Positions 52,297-60,555 of a stretch of DNA of 64,000 bases are shown here, in pieces. This stretch comes from Alteribacter aurantiacus DSM 18675 (lineage in GTDB: Bacteria; Bacillota; Bacilli; Bacillales; Salisediminibacteriaceae): assembly GCF_000429705.1 (NCBI RefSeq), contig NZ_KE386941.1, positions 1,364,001-1,428,000 on the forward strand, written 5' to 3'. Position numbers and translations under genes: made by a program. The first letter of the stretch is position 1. Every line of letters starts with the position of its first letter. The notes beneath the pieces were generated by a model. That model did not search any database. It saw only the letters and a list, made by a program, of their open reading frames with translations, and was not told where the DNA came from.

Positions 52297-52701
52297 TTAA
52301 ACAGACTCGGACCTTGCTTGCTGAATTTTTCGGTTCAGGTCTTCTTTTGGCAGAATAAATTGGGTAACTGACCCTTTTCCTGCAACAGTTTCCCCGTGTT
52401 TTACAACTAGATCGCAAACAATTTTATTTTTTACCAGTTCAGTCAATGTTGCTGTAACTAGTAAATGTTCTCCTGATGGTGCAGGTGATAAATGCATTAC
52501 ATTAACCGAAGCACCGATCCCTTCTTCATGCTCCTCTATAAAAGGTAAAATGATTTGCCTTGCTGCCCATTCCATATGATAAACCATTGAAACAGTAGAA
52601 TAAGCAGGATGAACCACGTTCCCTTCAAACTGAGCATACATCTCAGGTGTTACGATGACATCAATCGTTGCCTGTTGACCTATTTTCATACCCGGTTTCA
52701 T
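52297..52701 (-). CDS. Hotdog-fold thioesterase (fluoroacetyl-CoA thioesterase-like)
   Basis: A 134-residue hotdog protein of the FlK-like thioesterase family, probably hydrolysing a short acyl-CoA. VHPAYSTVSMVYHMEWAARQI (about 31-51) is the central helix region and GIGASVNVMHLSPAPSGEHLLVTATL (about 61-86) the following strands. The next gene downstream is bcd after 107 bp, and an upstream flavoprotein gene is read the same way. The exact substrate is unknown; a link to branched-chain acyl-CoAs is a guess. Confidence 0.8.
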   Translation of the reverse strand: MKPGMKIGQQATIDVIVTPEMYAQFEGNVVHPAYSTVSMVYHMEWAARQIILPFIEEHEEGIGASVNVMHLSPAPSGEHLLVTATLTELVKNKIVCDLVVKHGETVAGKGSVTQFILPKEDLNRKIQQARSESV

Positions 52702-52828
52702 CCTTTACCTCCCTTAAATACAAATGACGTTTCTATAACGCTAGAATACCATCGCGTCATAAAAACGTCAAATACATTTCTAAATTTTCAGAATAAGGAA
52801 TTGGCGTTGCTCAAAAATACAACCGTAC

Positions 52829-53788
52829 TTATTTGTAACTTTCCTTTTTATATTGAAGTCGACCAATCACATTTTGATACTCTGAAACCATGCTTGTAAG
52901 TAATTCTTCTACAGATGGTATGTCAGAGATCACTCCAGCAATTTGCCCACCATTGATATGACCTAAATCCAATTTCCCTTCTATGGCTCCCAGAATGTGA
53001 TGAGATTCATCCGTCTTCTTTTCGAACTCCTCGAGGCTTAATCCACTCTTTTCAAGAGAAATCAGTTTCTCTGCGTATGCTGTTTTTAACAACCTGCGAA
53101 CTTTTCCTACACCTCGCCCTACTACAACAGTATCAATATCTGTAGAATCAAGGATTTTTTTCTTGTAAGAATCATGAACAACAGCTTCTTTTGTTGCAAT
53201 AAAGCGGGTACCCATTTGAACTCCTTGTGCTCCCAAGCAAATTGCAGCTGCAATCCCCCTACCATCACCAATCCCACCCGCGGCTACTACCGGAATAGAG
53301 ACAGCGTCTACAATTTGTGGAATAAGGGTAAGGGTAGTTGTTTCGTGTATTGAATTAATCCCTGCCGCTTCGTACCCTTCTGCTACTATGATATCTGCTC
53401 CTGCAAGCTCTGCCTTACATGCTTGATTAACTGAAGCCACCACAACCATGATTGTAATCCCTTTTTCTTTAAGCTTCTGGATAAAAGGTTTTGGATTTCC
53501 CGCCGACAAGGACACGACGGGAACATTATGCCTTAACACTGTTTCAATGACGGCATCCACATTCGGTTGAACACGGATTGGAATGTTGACCGCAAATGGT
53601 CGGTTTGTAAGTGCTTTAATCTTTTTTATCTCATCTTCTATATGTTCCGGAGAAAAGGTGCCCGCACCAAACGTTCCAAGTCCTCCAGCTTCTGAAACGG
53701 CGGCTGTAAGAAGTGCATGGCTGATGTTTCCCATTCCACCTTGAATGATTGGATAATTAATGTGTAACATCCCCACAAGTCTATTCAC
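52829..53788 (-). CDS. Nitronate monooxygenase / FabK-like flavoprotein
   Basis: A 319-residue FMN-dependent TIM-barrel protein of the 2-nitropropane dioxygenase family, which includes nitronate monooxygenases and enoyl-ACP reductase FabK. Motifs are YPIIQGGMGNISHALLTAAVSEAGGLGTFGAG (about 11-42), VSLSAGNP, DIIVAEGYEAAG and PVVAAGGIGDGRGIAAA with GAQGVQMGTRF (phosphate-binding). Family membership is clear; whether it acts in lipid synthesis or nitronate detoxification cannot be told. It begins a short series with the thioesterase gene, 127 bp apart. Confidence 0.88.
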   Translation of the reverse strand: MNRLVGMLHINYPIIQGGMGNISHALLTAAVSEAGGLGTFGAGTFSPEHIEDEIKKIKALTNRPFAVNIPIRVQPNVDAVIETVLRHNVPVVSLSAGNPKPFIQKLKEKGITIMVVVASVNQACKAELAGADIIVAEGYEAAGINSIHETTTLTLIPQIVDAVSIPVVAAGGIGDGRGIAAAICLGAQGVQMGTRFIATKEAVVHDSYKKKILDSTDIDTVVVGRGVGKVRRLLKTAYAEKLISLEKSGLSLEEFEKKTDESHHILGAIEGKLDLGHINGGQIAGVISDIPSVEELLTSMVSEYQNVIGRLQYKKESYK

Positions 53789-53862
53789 TTTTTTATCCCC
53801 CTCGTTAAAAAAATGTTATACTTTAGTTAACCATATCATAAAAACAGGAGGCGATCGATACT

Positions 53863-54375
53863 ATGATTTATCCGTTCAACAATAAAACCCCTAATATTCA
53901 TGAAAGCGTTTTTTTGGCACCAGGTTCTCGTGTGATTGGTGATGTCTCAATTGGGGAAGGGTCTAGTGTTTGGTTTAATGCGGTACTCCGCGGAGACGAA
54001 GCCCCGATACGCATTGGGGAACGGTGCAACATTCAAGACAACTCCACTCTTCACTTATATGATGAATATCCTTTAGTATTGGAAGATGACGTGTCTATTG
54101 GCCATAACGTGATTCTCCACGGGTGTACAGTAAGAAAAGGCGCTCTTATCGGAATGGGAGCAACAATTCTTGATGGTACGGAAATCGGGGAATGGTCACT
54201 TGTGGGAGCAAATACGTTTATTCCATCAGGAAAAAAGATTCCTCCACGCTCCTTGGTACTGGGCTCTCCAGGAAAGGTCGTTCGAGAGCTAACAGAAGAA
54301 GACTTTAAGTTAATTAGACTTACAATTGACACGTATCATGAAAAAGGCAAACAATTTAAAGAAGAGCTTCGGTAG
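53863..54375 (+). CDS. Gamma-class carbonic anhydrase family protein
   Basis: A 170-residue left-handed beta-helix protein of the YrdA/PaaY type. Hexapeptide repeats are visible from residue 20 to 130, and the three zinc histidines are conserved: LHLYDEY (near 65) and GHNVILHGC (near 86 and 91). Such proteins range from carbonic anhydrase to acyl-CoA thioesterase (PaaY), the latter interesting because a paa locus is 8 kb away, but the two are not adjacent. The ATG follows AGGAGGCGATC. It is divergent from the flavoprotein gene. Confidence 0.9.
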   Translation: MIYPFNNKTPNIHESVFLAPGSRVIGDVSIGEGSSVWFNAVLRGDEAPIRIGERCNIQDNSTLHLYDEYPLVLEDDVSIGHNVILHGCTVRKGALIGMGATILDGTEIGEWSLVGANTFIPSGKKIPPRSLVLGSPGKVVRELTEEDFKLIRLTIDTYHEKGKQFKEELR

Positions 54376-54462
54376 TTTACTAACTCTTCGTCTTCAAAAG
54401 GCGACGATATGAAGATTGAAGACGATTAAGACATATCATTATACACGGAAAATACACGGAAA

Positions 54463-54506
54463 AAGGGAGACCCAATCGACTTAGTTAGTCCATTGGGTCT
54501 CCCTTA
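54463..54506. terminator. Intrinsic terminator of the lipoprotein gene
   Basis: AAGGGAGACCCAAT and ATTGGGTCTCCCTT arms; the minus strand continues TTTCC. It lies between two convergent genes and can serve both. Confidence 0.85.
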
Positions 54507-54524
54507 TTATATATATGCTTTATC

Positions 54525-55337
54525 TTACAGCTCGTCTTCTTTTAAGGTTTCAGCAATCATATCTTCGTAATCATGCATGTCTTGTACATCAATTAAATCT
54601 GTATCCTCGGCAATTTTAACAATCTGGACGAGGAAAAGGGCATAGTGATGCAGGCCTTCATCGATTTTTGTGTAGAAGTCTTCAAGGACATGGGAATCTT
54701 CCTCTTCATTATCGATTGCCTGAAGATTAGGTTCCAATGATTCGACTGCGTCCATGTGGATCTCCATTGCTTTTAAGTATTCTTGTCTCGCAAAATCGAG
54801 CTCGTCTGTTTCTAATTTCACTCGCTGCATATTACGAATCATTGATGGGACATTTCTTACATAACGATTGTAATGATACTCAACGGTATGTCGAACATTT
54901 ATAGCATTATCCACTGATCTTAAATAGAATAAGAAATCTTGTCCACTTTCACTTGAAGAAGCTTCTCCAAATGCTTCTAAATCGCTCTCCAATGCTTCTT
55001 CATCTGATCGTACTTCAATTCCTAAGCCAGGATACGCCCCTTCGTACTCGTAACGTTCAAATCCGTTATCCTCTTCAGATCCATCTTCTATGGTATCTGC
55101 AGGTTCATCACCGGTCTCTTCAGAAGCAGGCTCTGCCTCTTCTTCATTATTTTCTTCATTAGAATCTTCTGCTGTTTCAGTCACTGAATCCAGTCCCGAT
55201 GAACTACCTCCCGTGCTGTTGTCCGCTTCTTCAACACTTACGTCTTCTTCTTTTGAAGTTGTTGCCTCTTCTTCGCTCTCACCACAAGCGGCTAAAAGTA
55301 AAACCGCTACACAGGACACACTAACTAATTTTCTCAT
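54525..55337 (-). CDS. Acidic lipoprotein with helical C-terminal domain
   Basis: Not assigned to a family by me. The 270-residue protein has a lipoprotein signal (MRKLVSVSCVAVLLLAAC, lipobox LLAAC with Cys18), a 75-residue low-complexity acidic linker rich in E, S and D, and a C-terminal (about 95-270) predominantly helical domain with NAINVRHTVEYHYNRYVRN and DFYTKIDEGLHHYALFLVQIVK. The linker is what a halophile would use to extend a domain from the membrane. No enzymatic motif. Confidence 0.82.
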   Translation of the reverse strand: MRKLVSVSCVAVLLLAACGESEEEATTSKEEDVSVEEADNSTGGSSSGLDSVTETAEDSNEENNEEEAEPASEETGDEPADTIEDGSEEDNGFERYEYEGAYPGLGIEVRSDEEALESDLEAFGEASSSESGQDFLFYLRSVDNAINVRHTVEYHYNRYVRNVPSMIRNMQRVKLETDELDFARQEYLKAMEIHMDAVESLEPNLQAIDNEEEDSHVLEDFYTKIDEGLHHYALFLVQIVKIAEDTDLIDVQDMHDYEDMIAETLKEDEL

Positions 55338-55678
55338 TCAATTACCCTCCATTTATAAATACGGCTACTTACCTTAACTGTTACGACGTTAAAAGACACG
55401 CCCCAAAAACAAACATATCCGTATTTTACAAAATAATGGCAAGAAAATGAAGTGAATTAGTAGAATAAGAGAAATTTAGGTTATATGTCTTAGTCTATGT
55501 ATATCCTACACCACTATTTTTGTAGAATTTTGTCGATAAACCAATTCATAAATCTAGCGTTCCTCATTTCCTTTGCTATAGGATTATTTTTCCAAAAAAG
55601 AGTTAACATTTTTTTACACATCATGTATGATGTATCTAATTGATATATATCAACTAGATAGTAAAGGAGGTCCCGTTA
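55338..55678. other. 341-bp gap with padR promoter
   Basis: A/T-rich. The right part holds the padR promoter and two palindromes; the left part must contain the lipoprotein promoter but I cannot place it firmly. No ORF or RNA is seen. Confidence 0.5.
55603..55653 (+). promoter_or_regulatory. padR promoter with two palindromic operators
   Basis: TTAACA (55603-55608), 17 bp, TATGAT (55626-55631). The perfect inverted repeat ACATCAT-GT-ATGATGT (55618-55633) covers the -10, and TTGATATATATCAA (55640-55653) lies just past the start point. PadR regulators commonly autoregulate through such AT-rich palindromes. Confidence 0.65.
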
Positions 55679-56218
55679 TTGAAATCAAACCATACTAAAT
55701 ACGCCATTCTAGGTTTATTAACTACAGGTTGTCACACAGGCTATACAATAAAAAAAATGATTGACGGCAGTTTAAATCATTTTTGGAAAATCAGCTATGG
55801 TCAAATTTACCCTATATTAAAGTTGTTAGCAGAAGAAGGCTTAGCGTCTGTATCCACCCTTACTCAAGAAGGTAAACCTGATAAGAAAGAATACAAGATT
55901 ACTCCAAAAGGGGAAAGAGCGCTTAAAGAGTGGCTCGAAATACCTGTTACAGACATGAGCCCATCCAAAAATGAGCTGTTGCTAAAGCTTTTCTTCAGTA
56001 GGCACCAAGCACCTTCCATTATATTGGCACACTTACATCAACACCAAGTTATCTTAAACGAACGAATTGCAACCTATGAATCCATAGAAAACATGATAAA
56101 AACAACCCACGGATGCTCCACCGACGCTCGGTTTTGGATAATTACCTTGGATTACGGCAAACGTACGGCTAGAGCTGAACTGGAATGGTGTGAAGATACC
56201 ATCAAACAATTTCACTAA
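55679..56218 (+). CDS. PadR-family transcriptional regulator
   Basis: This 179-residue regulator has an N-terminal winged helix (about 5-85; YAILGLLTTGCHTGYTIKKMIDGSLNHFWKISYGQIYPILKLLAEEGLAS) and a C-terminal helical dimerisation domain, as in subfamily 2 PadR proteins. It starts with TTG after AAAGGAGG. It precedes the DUF4188 and membrane-protein genes by 11 and 2 bp, so is probably the repressor of this three-gene operon. The inducer is unknown; PadR proteins often sense small phenolics or drugs. Confidence 0.92.
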   Translation: MKSNHTKYAILGLLTTGCHTGYTIKKMIDGSLNHFWKISYGQIYPILKLLAEEGLASVSTLTQEGKPDKKEYKITPKGERALKEWLEIPVTDMSPSKNELLLKLFFSRHQAPSIILAHLHQHQVILNERIATYESIENMIKTTHGCSTDARFWIITLDYGKRTARAELEWCEDTIKQFH

Positions 56219-56229
56219 GGGGGTTAAAC

Positions 56230-56697
56230 ATGAGGTACACTGCAAAGTTGGATGAAGAGGTTGTCGTTTTTATAATTGGCATGAAAGTTAATAATTGGTT
56301 AGCGGTACATCGCTATGGCCCTGTTTTTAAAGCGATGCCTCCAATGATTCGTGAATTAAGTGTCAACAAGGAGCTAGGTTGCCTGTCTATGGAATCTTAC
56401 TTTGGACTTAGAACGACTTTAATGGTTCAATACTGGCGTTCAACTGAAGAGCTCCTAGCCTATGCTAGAGGGAAAACGCATGCTAAAGCATGGCAAACAT
56501 TTAATAAAAAGTGTCGTAACAATACTGCGGTAGGCATTTACCACGAAACTTATGTCATACCAAAAGGTAGCTATGAATCTGTTTATGTCAATATCGACCC
56601 CTTCGGTCTATCAAAAGCACTTGGAATAGAAGAAATGAAAAATCCACTCGCCCCATCAGGCGCCGCCCGTTTCGAGCATGTGGAAGGGAAGGATTAA
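56230..56697 (+). CDS. DUF4188 family protein (monooxygenase-like)
   Basis: A 155-residue cytoplasmic protein of the DUF4188 family, which is distantly related to heme-containing aldoxime dehydratases and to small monooxygenases. Conserved-looking segments are VFIIGMKVNNWLAVHRYGPVFKAMPPMIREL, GLRTTLMVQYWRSTEELLAYARG and THAKAWQTFNKK with candidate His ligands. The ATG follows AAGGGGG. It is PadR-controlled by position, which suggests a detoxification role, but this is inferred. Confidence 0.8.
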   Translation: MRYTAKLDEEVVVFIIGMKVNNWLAVHRYGPVFKAMPPMIRELSVNKELGCLSMESYFGLRTTLMVQYWRSTEELLAYARGKTHAKAWQTFNKKCRNNTAVGIYHETYVIPKGSYESVYVNIDPFGLSKALGIEEMKNPLAPSGAARFEHVEGKD

Positions 56698-56699
56698 TC

Positions 56700-57378
56700 G
56701 TGTTCATTTTCAATGTAATTCTAAGTTTTCATGTTATTGCAGGTTTTTTAGCCTTACTCAGTTTTTGGGTTCCGATCGTCGTGAAAAAAGGAAGCACTCT
56801 TCACAACCGTGTTGGCTGGGTATTTACCACTTCAATGGGTGTTGTTAGCGTTACGGCTATCTACATGGGGATATTTAGAATCTTCTTTGATTCTAATATA
56901 GACCACAGCACAATCGCCTTCTCATGGTTCTTATTATTTATTGGGATCCTAAGCGCATCGACTGCGTGGTATGGCATTAGGGTACTTCGCTTTAAGAGAA
57001 AGGCGGACCGACACCTTAATGGCTTTGATTTATTTCTCCCTTTTTTACTTATAATGTCTGGTTTATCAATAAGCATTTACGGGTACGTTATCGATTTCCC
57101 ATTACTTACATTTTTTTCCTTTGCTTGGCATCTTTTTGGGAGGTTCTCAGGTTTATTACTGGCTTTCAACACCTAAAATGAAACGTCAATGGTGGATTGA
57201 ACACCTAATCGGTATGCTAAGTTGTAGTATCGCAACCCTTACAGCGTTTATCGTTTTTGGTGCACCACAGTTGTTGAATATCGACAGTGTTCACCTGCTT
57301 TTATGGTTCGCTCCTACAATTGTAATGGTTCCTCTGATATTTGGATTTTCTAATCATTATAAAAAGAAGTTTGCTTGA
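56700..57378 (+). pseudogene. Polytopic membrane protein gene broken by a frameshift
   Basis: Two overlapping reading frames (56700-57176 and 57121-57378) together encode one ~225-residue membrane protein with about six to seven hydrophobic segments. The first frame derails after LLTFF; the second continues as PLLGIFLGGSQVYYWLSTP. The junction is a run of seven T at 57111-57117: with six T the frames join without a gap. The 5' part starts with GTG after GGAAGGA and is two bases from the DUF4188 gene. This is either a real phase mutation or a homopolymer sequencing error. Function unknown. Confidence 0.8.
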
Positions 57379-57482
57379 CTCCTATTGAGGTTAGGACAGA
57401 TGTATTTATGATTGAAACGAACAAGGGTATAGGACTTAATAAATTCTATTGAAGTTCAATACGCAAGAAGTGGCTGATCCTC

Positions 57483-57526
57483 GAAGGCACTGAAAAAGTT
57501 TGACCTTTACCTTTTTCAGTGCCTTC
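57483..57526. repeat. 44-bp hairpin repeat, copy 2
   Basis: Perfect arms GAAGGCACTGAAAAAG and CTTTTTCAGTGCCTTC with a 12-base centre; same length as the copies at 26208 and 13533. Confidence 0.85.
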
Positions 57527-57626
57527 CTGAGCCTTCCGTAGGAATCTACTTATATTTTTTCCACTCTATTAGCCAACTGTTCGGATTCTACTCTACTCAC
57601 GTTCTTTATGTCCCAGCCGCAACATC

Positions 57627-57833
57627 TCAACTATAAAAGCCTGCAAAATAAAGTACAAAGACACCAGCAATTGTCACACAAACGCCTGTAGCAAAAGCCA
57701 TGAGTGAGGTTTTTCGCTCTTTCATACTAAACCATATACAGGTGGTTGCCAAAAAGGTGCCAATAAATCCAAAAAAGAGTGCGGCCATTGGGTTAGTTGG
57801 TGTAATAAAATCGTACCAATTTAAAAAGTCCAT
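57627..57833 (-). CDS. Small two-segment membrane protein
   Basis: A 68-residue hydrophobic protein with two membrane segments (about 15-36 and 45-66) joined by a basic loop SMKERKTS. It has a good ribosome site (GGAGGGG eight bases from the ATG). I do not recognise the family. It is isolated between the broken PadR operon and a hypothetical gene. Confidence 0.6.
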   Translation of the reverse strand: MDFLNWYDFITPTNPMAALFFGFIGTFLATTCIWFSMKERKTSLMAFATGVCVTIAGVFVLYFAGFYS

Positions 57834-57957
57834 CTCAAAACCCCTCCATACATCTATTCTTTTAAGGTTGAGACTTATGATGAGTCATAATGATAATTCC
57901 ATCCTTTTGTTCTAATACTGACTTAGCATTGTTTGTAAAATATCCCCCTTCTAAAGT

Positions 57958-58587
57958 CTAAGCAGAAAAGTTATATGTTTCGCTGATTTCATAAGCTGCA
58001 ATTTCATAGCCCGCAACAATACCTTGAAATAGGCCTTCTCTGTACGATTGGTCATGACCATTTGCTTTTTTTCTATTAACCTCGGCAGATTCCTTAAACC
58101 TATCAATCAATGCCTCTATACTTTCCGTATCCTTTTTCTTAACCGTTTTTAATAGAGAATCAATGCTCTTAGCAACCTCTTCATAACTTAATGCGATTCC
58201 TTCAAACATCCCTTGTTGAAATTCAGCTGGGATTTTCCGTAATTCTTTTTTTGCTTCTTCAGGAATTTGGTCAATCAAAGCATCGTCTACTTGTATACCA
58301 ATATTCTCTTTACTCTGTTTTATCGATTCCTCAACTTTCTTTTCAAACATGACTTTTAAACGCTCAAGCTCTATTACCATTTGCTCATCTCCTCGACTAT
58401 AGTCAAATTCTCTAGCTAAACGATTGACAACAAACGTAAAGGCAGCATTCATCCCTGCACAGTACATCGCTTCATCTTCATTTACTCGTATCTTATCTTT
58501 TTCTGCTGTTTCAGCCATTTTGGAGAAATCCAAAATGCAGTCTTCAATCTTAGCCCCTCGAAACATTCGCTTACGATACGCTGTCAT
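57958..58587 (-). CDS. Unrecognised protein with three internal repeats
   Basis: The 209-residue soluble protein has no motif known to me. Three related segments are visible: residues 41-58 (CAGMNAAFTFVVNRLA), 123-140 (QQGMFEGIALSYEEVAK) and 183-200 (REGLFQGIVAGYEIAAYE), each of the form x-G-M/L-F-x-G-I-A-x-x-Y-E-x-A. The rest is charged and helical with coiled-coil character. The ATG at 58585-58587 follows AAAGGAGGG at twelve bases; a 49-codon upstream extension is unlikely to be translated. Function unknown. Confidence 0.7.
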   Translation of the reverse strand: MTAYRKRMFRGAKIEDCILDFSKMAETAEKDKIRVNEDEAMYCAGMNAAFTFVVNRLAREFDYSRGDEQMVIELERLKVMFEKKVEESIKQSKENIGIQVDDALIDQIPEEAKKELRKIPAEFQQGMFEGIALSYEEVAKSIDSLLKTVKKKDTESIEALIDRFKESAEVNRKKANGHDQSYREGLFQGIVAGYEIAAYEISETYNFSA

Positions 58588-58945
58588 ATGGTAATAAAAC
58601 CCTCCTTTATTTAATATTACCATATAATGTTTACATTTGTATACATATTTAATTAACTTTTCTGAAGATACTAAAAAATGAAGTCCTCCAAAAAGATCGC
58701 ACTTCACCATTTCAAATTTCAAGATTCTAATCATAGAGATTTAGAGAAAAGTATGGCCTGAAGTTCAGGCCAGAAATATTGTAACTTTCAATAATCTAAC
58801 ATCATACTTTGCAATAAAAAAAGCTCCTGAAATCTCCTTCACTTTCCGCAGAAAGGAAGTTAGATTCCAAGAACTTCATTTGACATATGCTCGATCTATG
58901 ATTCTAAACACGTTTTTATGGCAAAACCTTATGATTGGAAGTTAA
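58588..58945. other. 358-bp gap between hypothetical gene and crtI
   Basis: Contains the upstream region of the repeat protein and the crtI terminator (58814-58876). No ORF with a ribosome site. Confidence 0.5.
58814..58876 (-). terminator. Two-stem intrinsic terminator of crtI
   Basis: On the minus strand an outer stem (AAGTTCTTGGAATCT with AGATTTCAGGAGCTT, using G-U pairs) encloses an inner CTTCCTTTC/GAAAGTGAAG stem and is followed by seven T. Confidence 0.7.
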
Positions 58946-60445
58946 TTAAGCTTTGACTTTTGAAAGATTCTTTTTAATCAAATCGGCAGTAAGTTGACCG
59001 CTTAACGTAACCATTGGAACCCCACCGCCTGGGTGAGTGGATCCTCCTACAAAATAAAGATTGTCATAAAGGTCACTGCGACTTGGGATCTTAAATCCGC
59101 CGTTTTTCTTTTTGTCAGCAGCTATTCCATAAATGGAGCCACCATTCGGTCCATAAAGCTCTCTTAAGTCATCCGGAATAAACTGATATTCAAATTCAAT
59201 TGCTTCCCTCAAGCCCGTCATGCCTTGCCGCTCAAGCTTAGCAATGACTTTTTCCCGGTAAGCTTCACGGAACTTTTCCCATGATTCTCCATCTTTCAAT
59301 GGAGGCACGTGTGTTAGGACGAACAGATTTTCTTTTCCTTCCGGTGCTTGGCTCGAATCAGACTTAGCAGACACACCTACATAAACCGTCGGATCATCGG
59401 CTGGAACACCTTCGTCATAAATTTGTTTAAACTCACTTTCCATATCATCAGCAAAAAAGAAGTTATGATGAGCGAGTTTCGGGAATTTTTTGTTTACTCC
59501 TAACAAAAGGACCAAACCTGAAACGGACGGAATAAATGTCTTCTCAAGCTCGTACGATTTATTTACAGCTTCAGGTGATAATGTGAGGTTACGATAAGTC
59601 GGGATCGCTTCCAAATTGGAAACGATAATATCACCTTGTATCACTTCTCCGTCGGCTAATTCAACACCTGTCGCTTTTCCATCTTCCGTTTGAATTCCCG
59701 TTACTTCTGCTTCTGTTCGAACCTCAACCCCTTGTTCTTCAAGGAGTTTAAGCATTCCCCGGGCAATGTTATACATGCCTCCCTCCACGTAATGAACCCC
59801 GATACCAAGTTGCACATAAGCAAGCTGTGACAGGACCGCAGGCGAATGGTAAGGGGAAGATCCCACATACATAACAAGAAAATTAAACATTTGTTGAAGT
59901 CGCTTATCTTTAAAATACTTACTCGTTCCCTCTGCTACGGTTCGCATGGGATCAAAGCCGAGAAGCTCCTTTAACGAATGGAGTTGCCTAAGCTCTTGGA
60001 GTCCGGAAATACTCTCTTTATAAAAGCTTTTTTTACAAAGCTCATACAATTCTTGAGCATACTGCATATAGTCGAAGTACTTTTTAGCATCATCCGGATT
60101 CACCGAACGCAATTCATGAAGCATTTGTGGGATATCAGCTACCATATCTACGGTCGTACCATCTTCAAAGAATGACCGCCACCCCGGCTCCACTCTTGTA
60201 ATCGTCATATAATCAGATAAGTCTTTCCCAGCACTTTTAAAGAGCCTTTCAAGTACCCAAGGCATTGTTAAAATGGAGGGACCTGTGTCAAAGGTAAATC
60301 CCTTGCCTGAGCGTTGGTTCAGCTTACCACCGGCTCTCTCATTCTTTTCAAGAACCGTCACGTTATGACCATCAGCTGCCAGCCGAATTGCACAAGACAA
60401 CCCTCCCAAACCTCCACCAATAACTACAGCACGTTGTTTTCCCAT
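58946..60445 (-). CDS. Phytoene desaturase/CrtN-type carotenoid dehydrogenase
   Basis: A 499-residue FAD flavoprotein of the CrtI/CrtN family that dehydrogenates or oxygenates C30/C40 carotenes. The dinucleotide motif is VVIGGGLGGLSCAIRLAADGHNVTVLEKNERAGGK (7-41), followed by FTFDTGPSILTMPWVL, the family substrate-site motif, and the C-terminal VGGSTHPGGGVPMVTLSGQL signature. GAGGAGGAG precedes the ATG. Without the neighbouring crtM or other desaturases its exact step is unclear; it may be an oxidase paralogue (CrtNb/CrtP type). An ICMT-like methyltransferase gene is just upstream. Confidence 0.92.
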   Translation of the reverse strand: MGKQRAVVIGGGLGGLSCAIRLAADGHNVTVLEKNERAGGKLNQRSGKGFTFDTGPSILTMPWVLERLFKSAGKDLSDYMTITRVEPGWRSFFEDGTTVDMVADIPQMLHELRSVNPDDAKKYFDYMQYAQELYELCKKSFYKESISGLQELRQLHSLKELLGFDPMRTVAEGTSKYFKDKRLQQMFNFLVMYVGSSPYHSPAVLSQLAYVQLGIGVHYVEGGMYNIARGMLKLLEEQGVEVRTEAEVTGIQTEDGKATGVELADGEVIQGDIIVSNLEAIPTYRNLTLSPEAVNKSYELEKTFIPSVSGLVLLLGVNKKFPKLAHHNFFFADDMESEFKQIYDEGVPADDPTVYVGVSAKSDSSQAPEGKENLFVLTHVPPLKDGESWEKFREAYREKVIAKLERQGMTGLREAIEFEYQFIPDDLRELYGPNGGSIYGIAADKKKNGGFKIPSRSDLYDNLYFVGGSTHPGGGVPMVTLSGQLTADLIKKNLSKVKA

Positions 60446-60555
60446 TCGTTCTCCTCCTCGATCTTTTCATTAACTGATTTCATAAAGATTGTTGCTGTGA
60501 ACATTACTATAGGATGTTAAAGCATGAGCAACATTTCTCAGAAGATAGATTTACT

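Noticed and set aside
52190..52417. 75-codon minus-strand ORF between the thioesterase gene and bcd
   Set aside because: It overlaps the thioesterase gene, the cre site and the bcd ribosome site; nothing supports translation.
57121..57378. Separate 85-codon membrane protein gene
   Set aside because: It joins the preceding frame exactly after removal of one T from a T7 run, so it is the 3' part of one broken gene.
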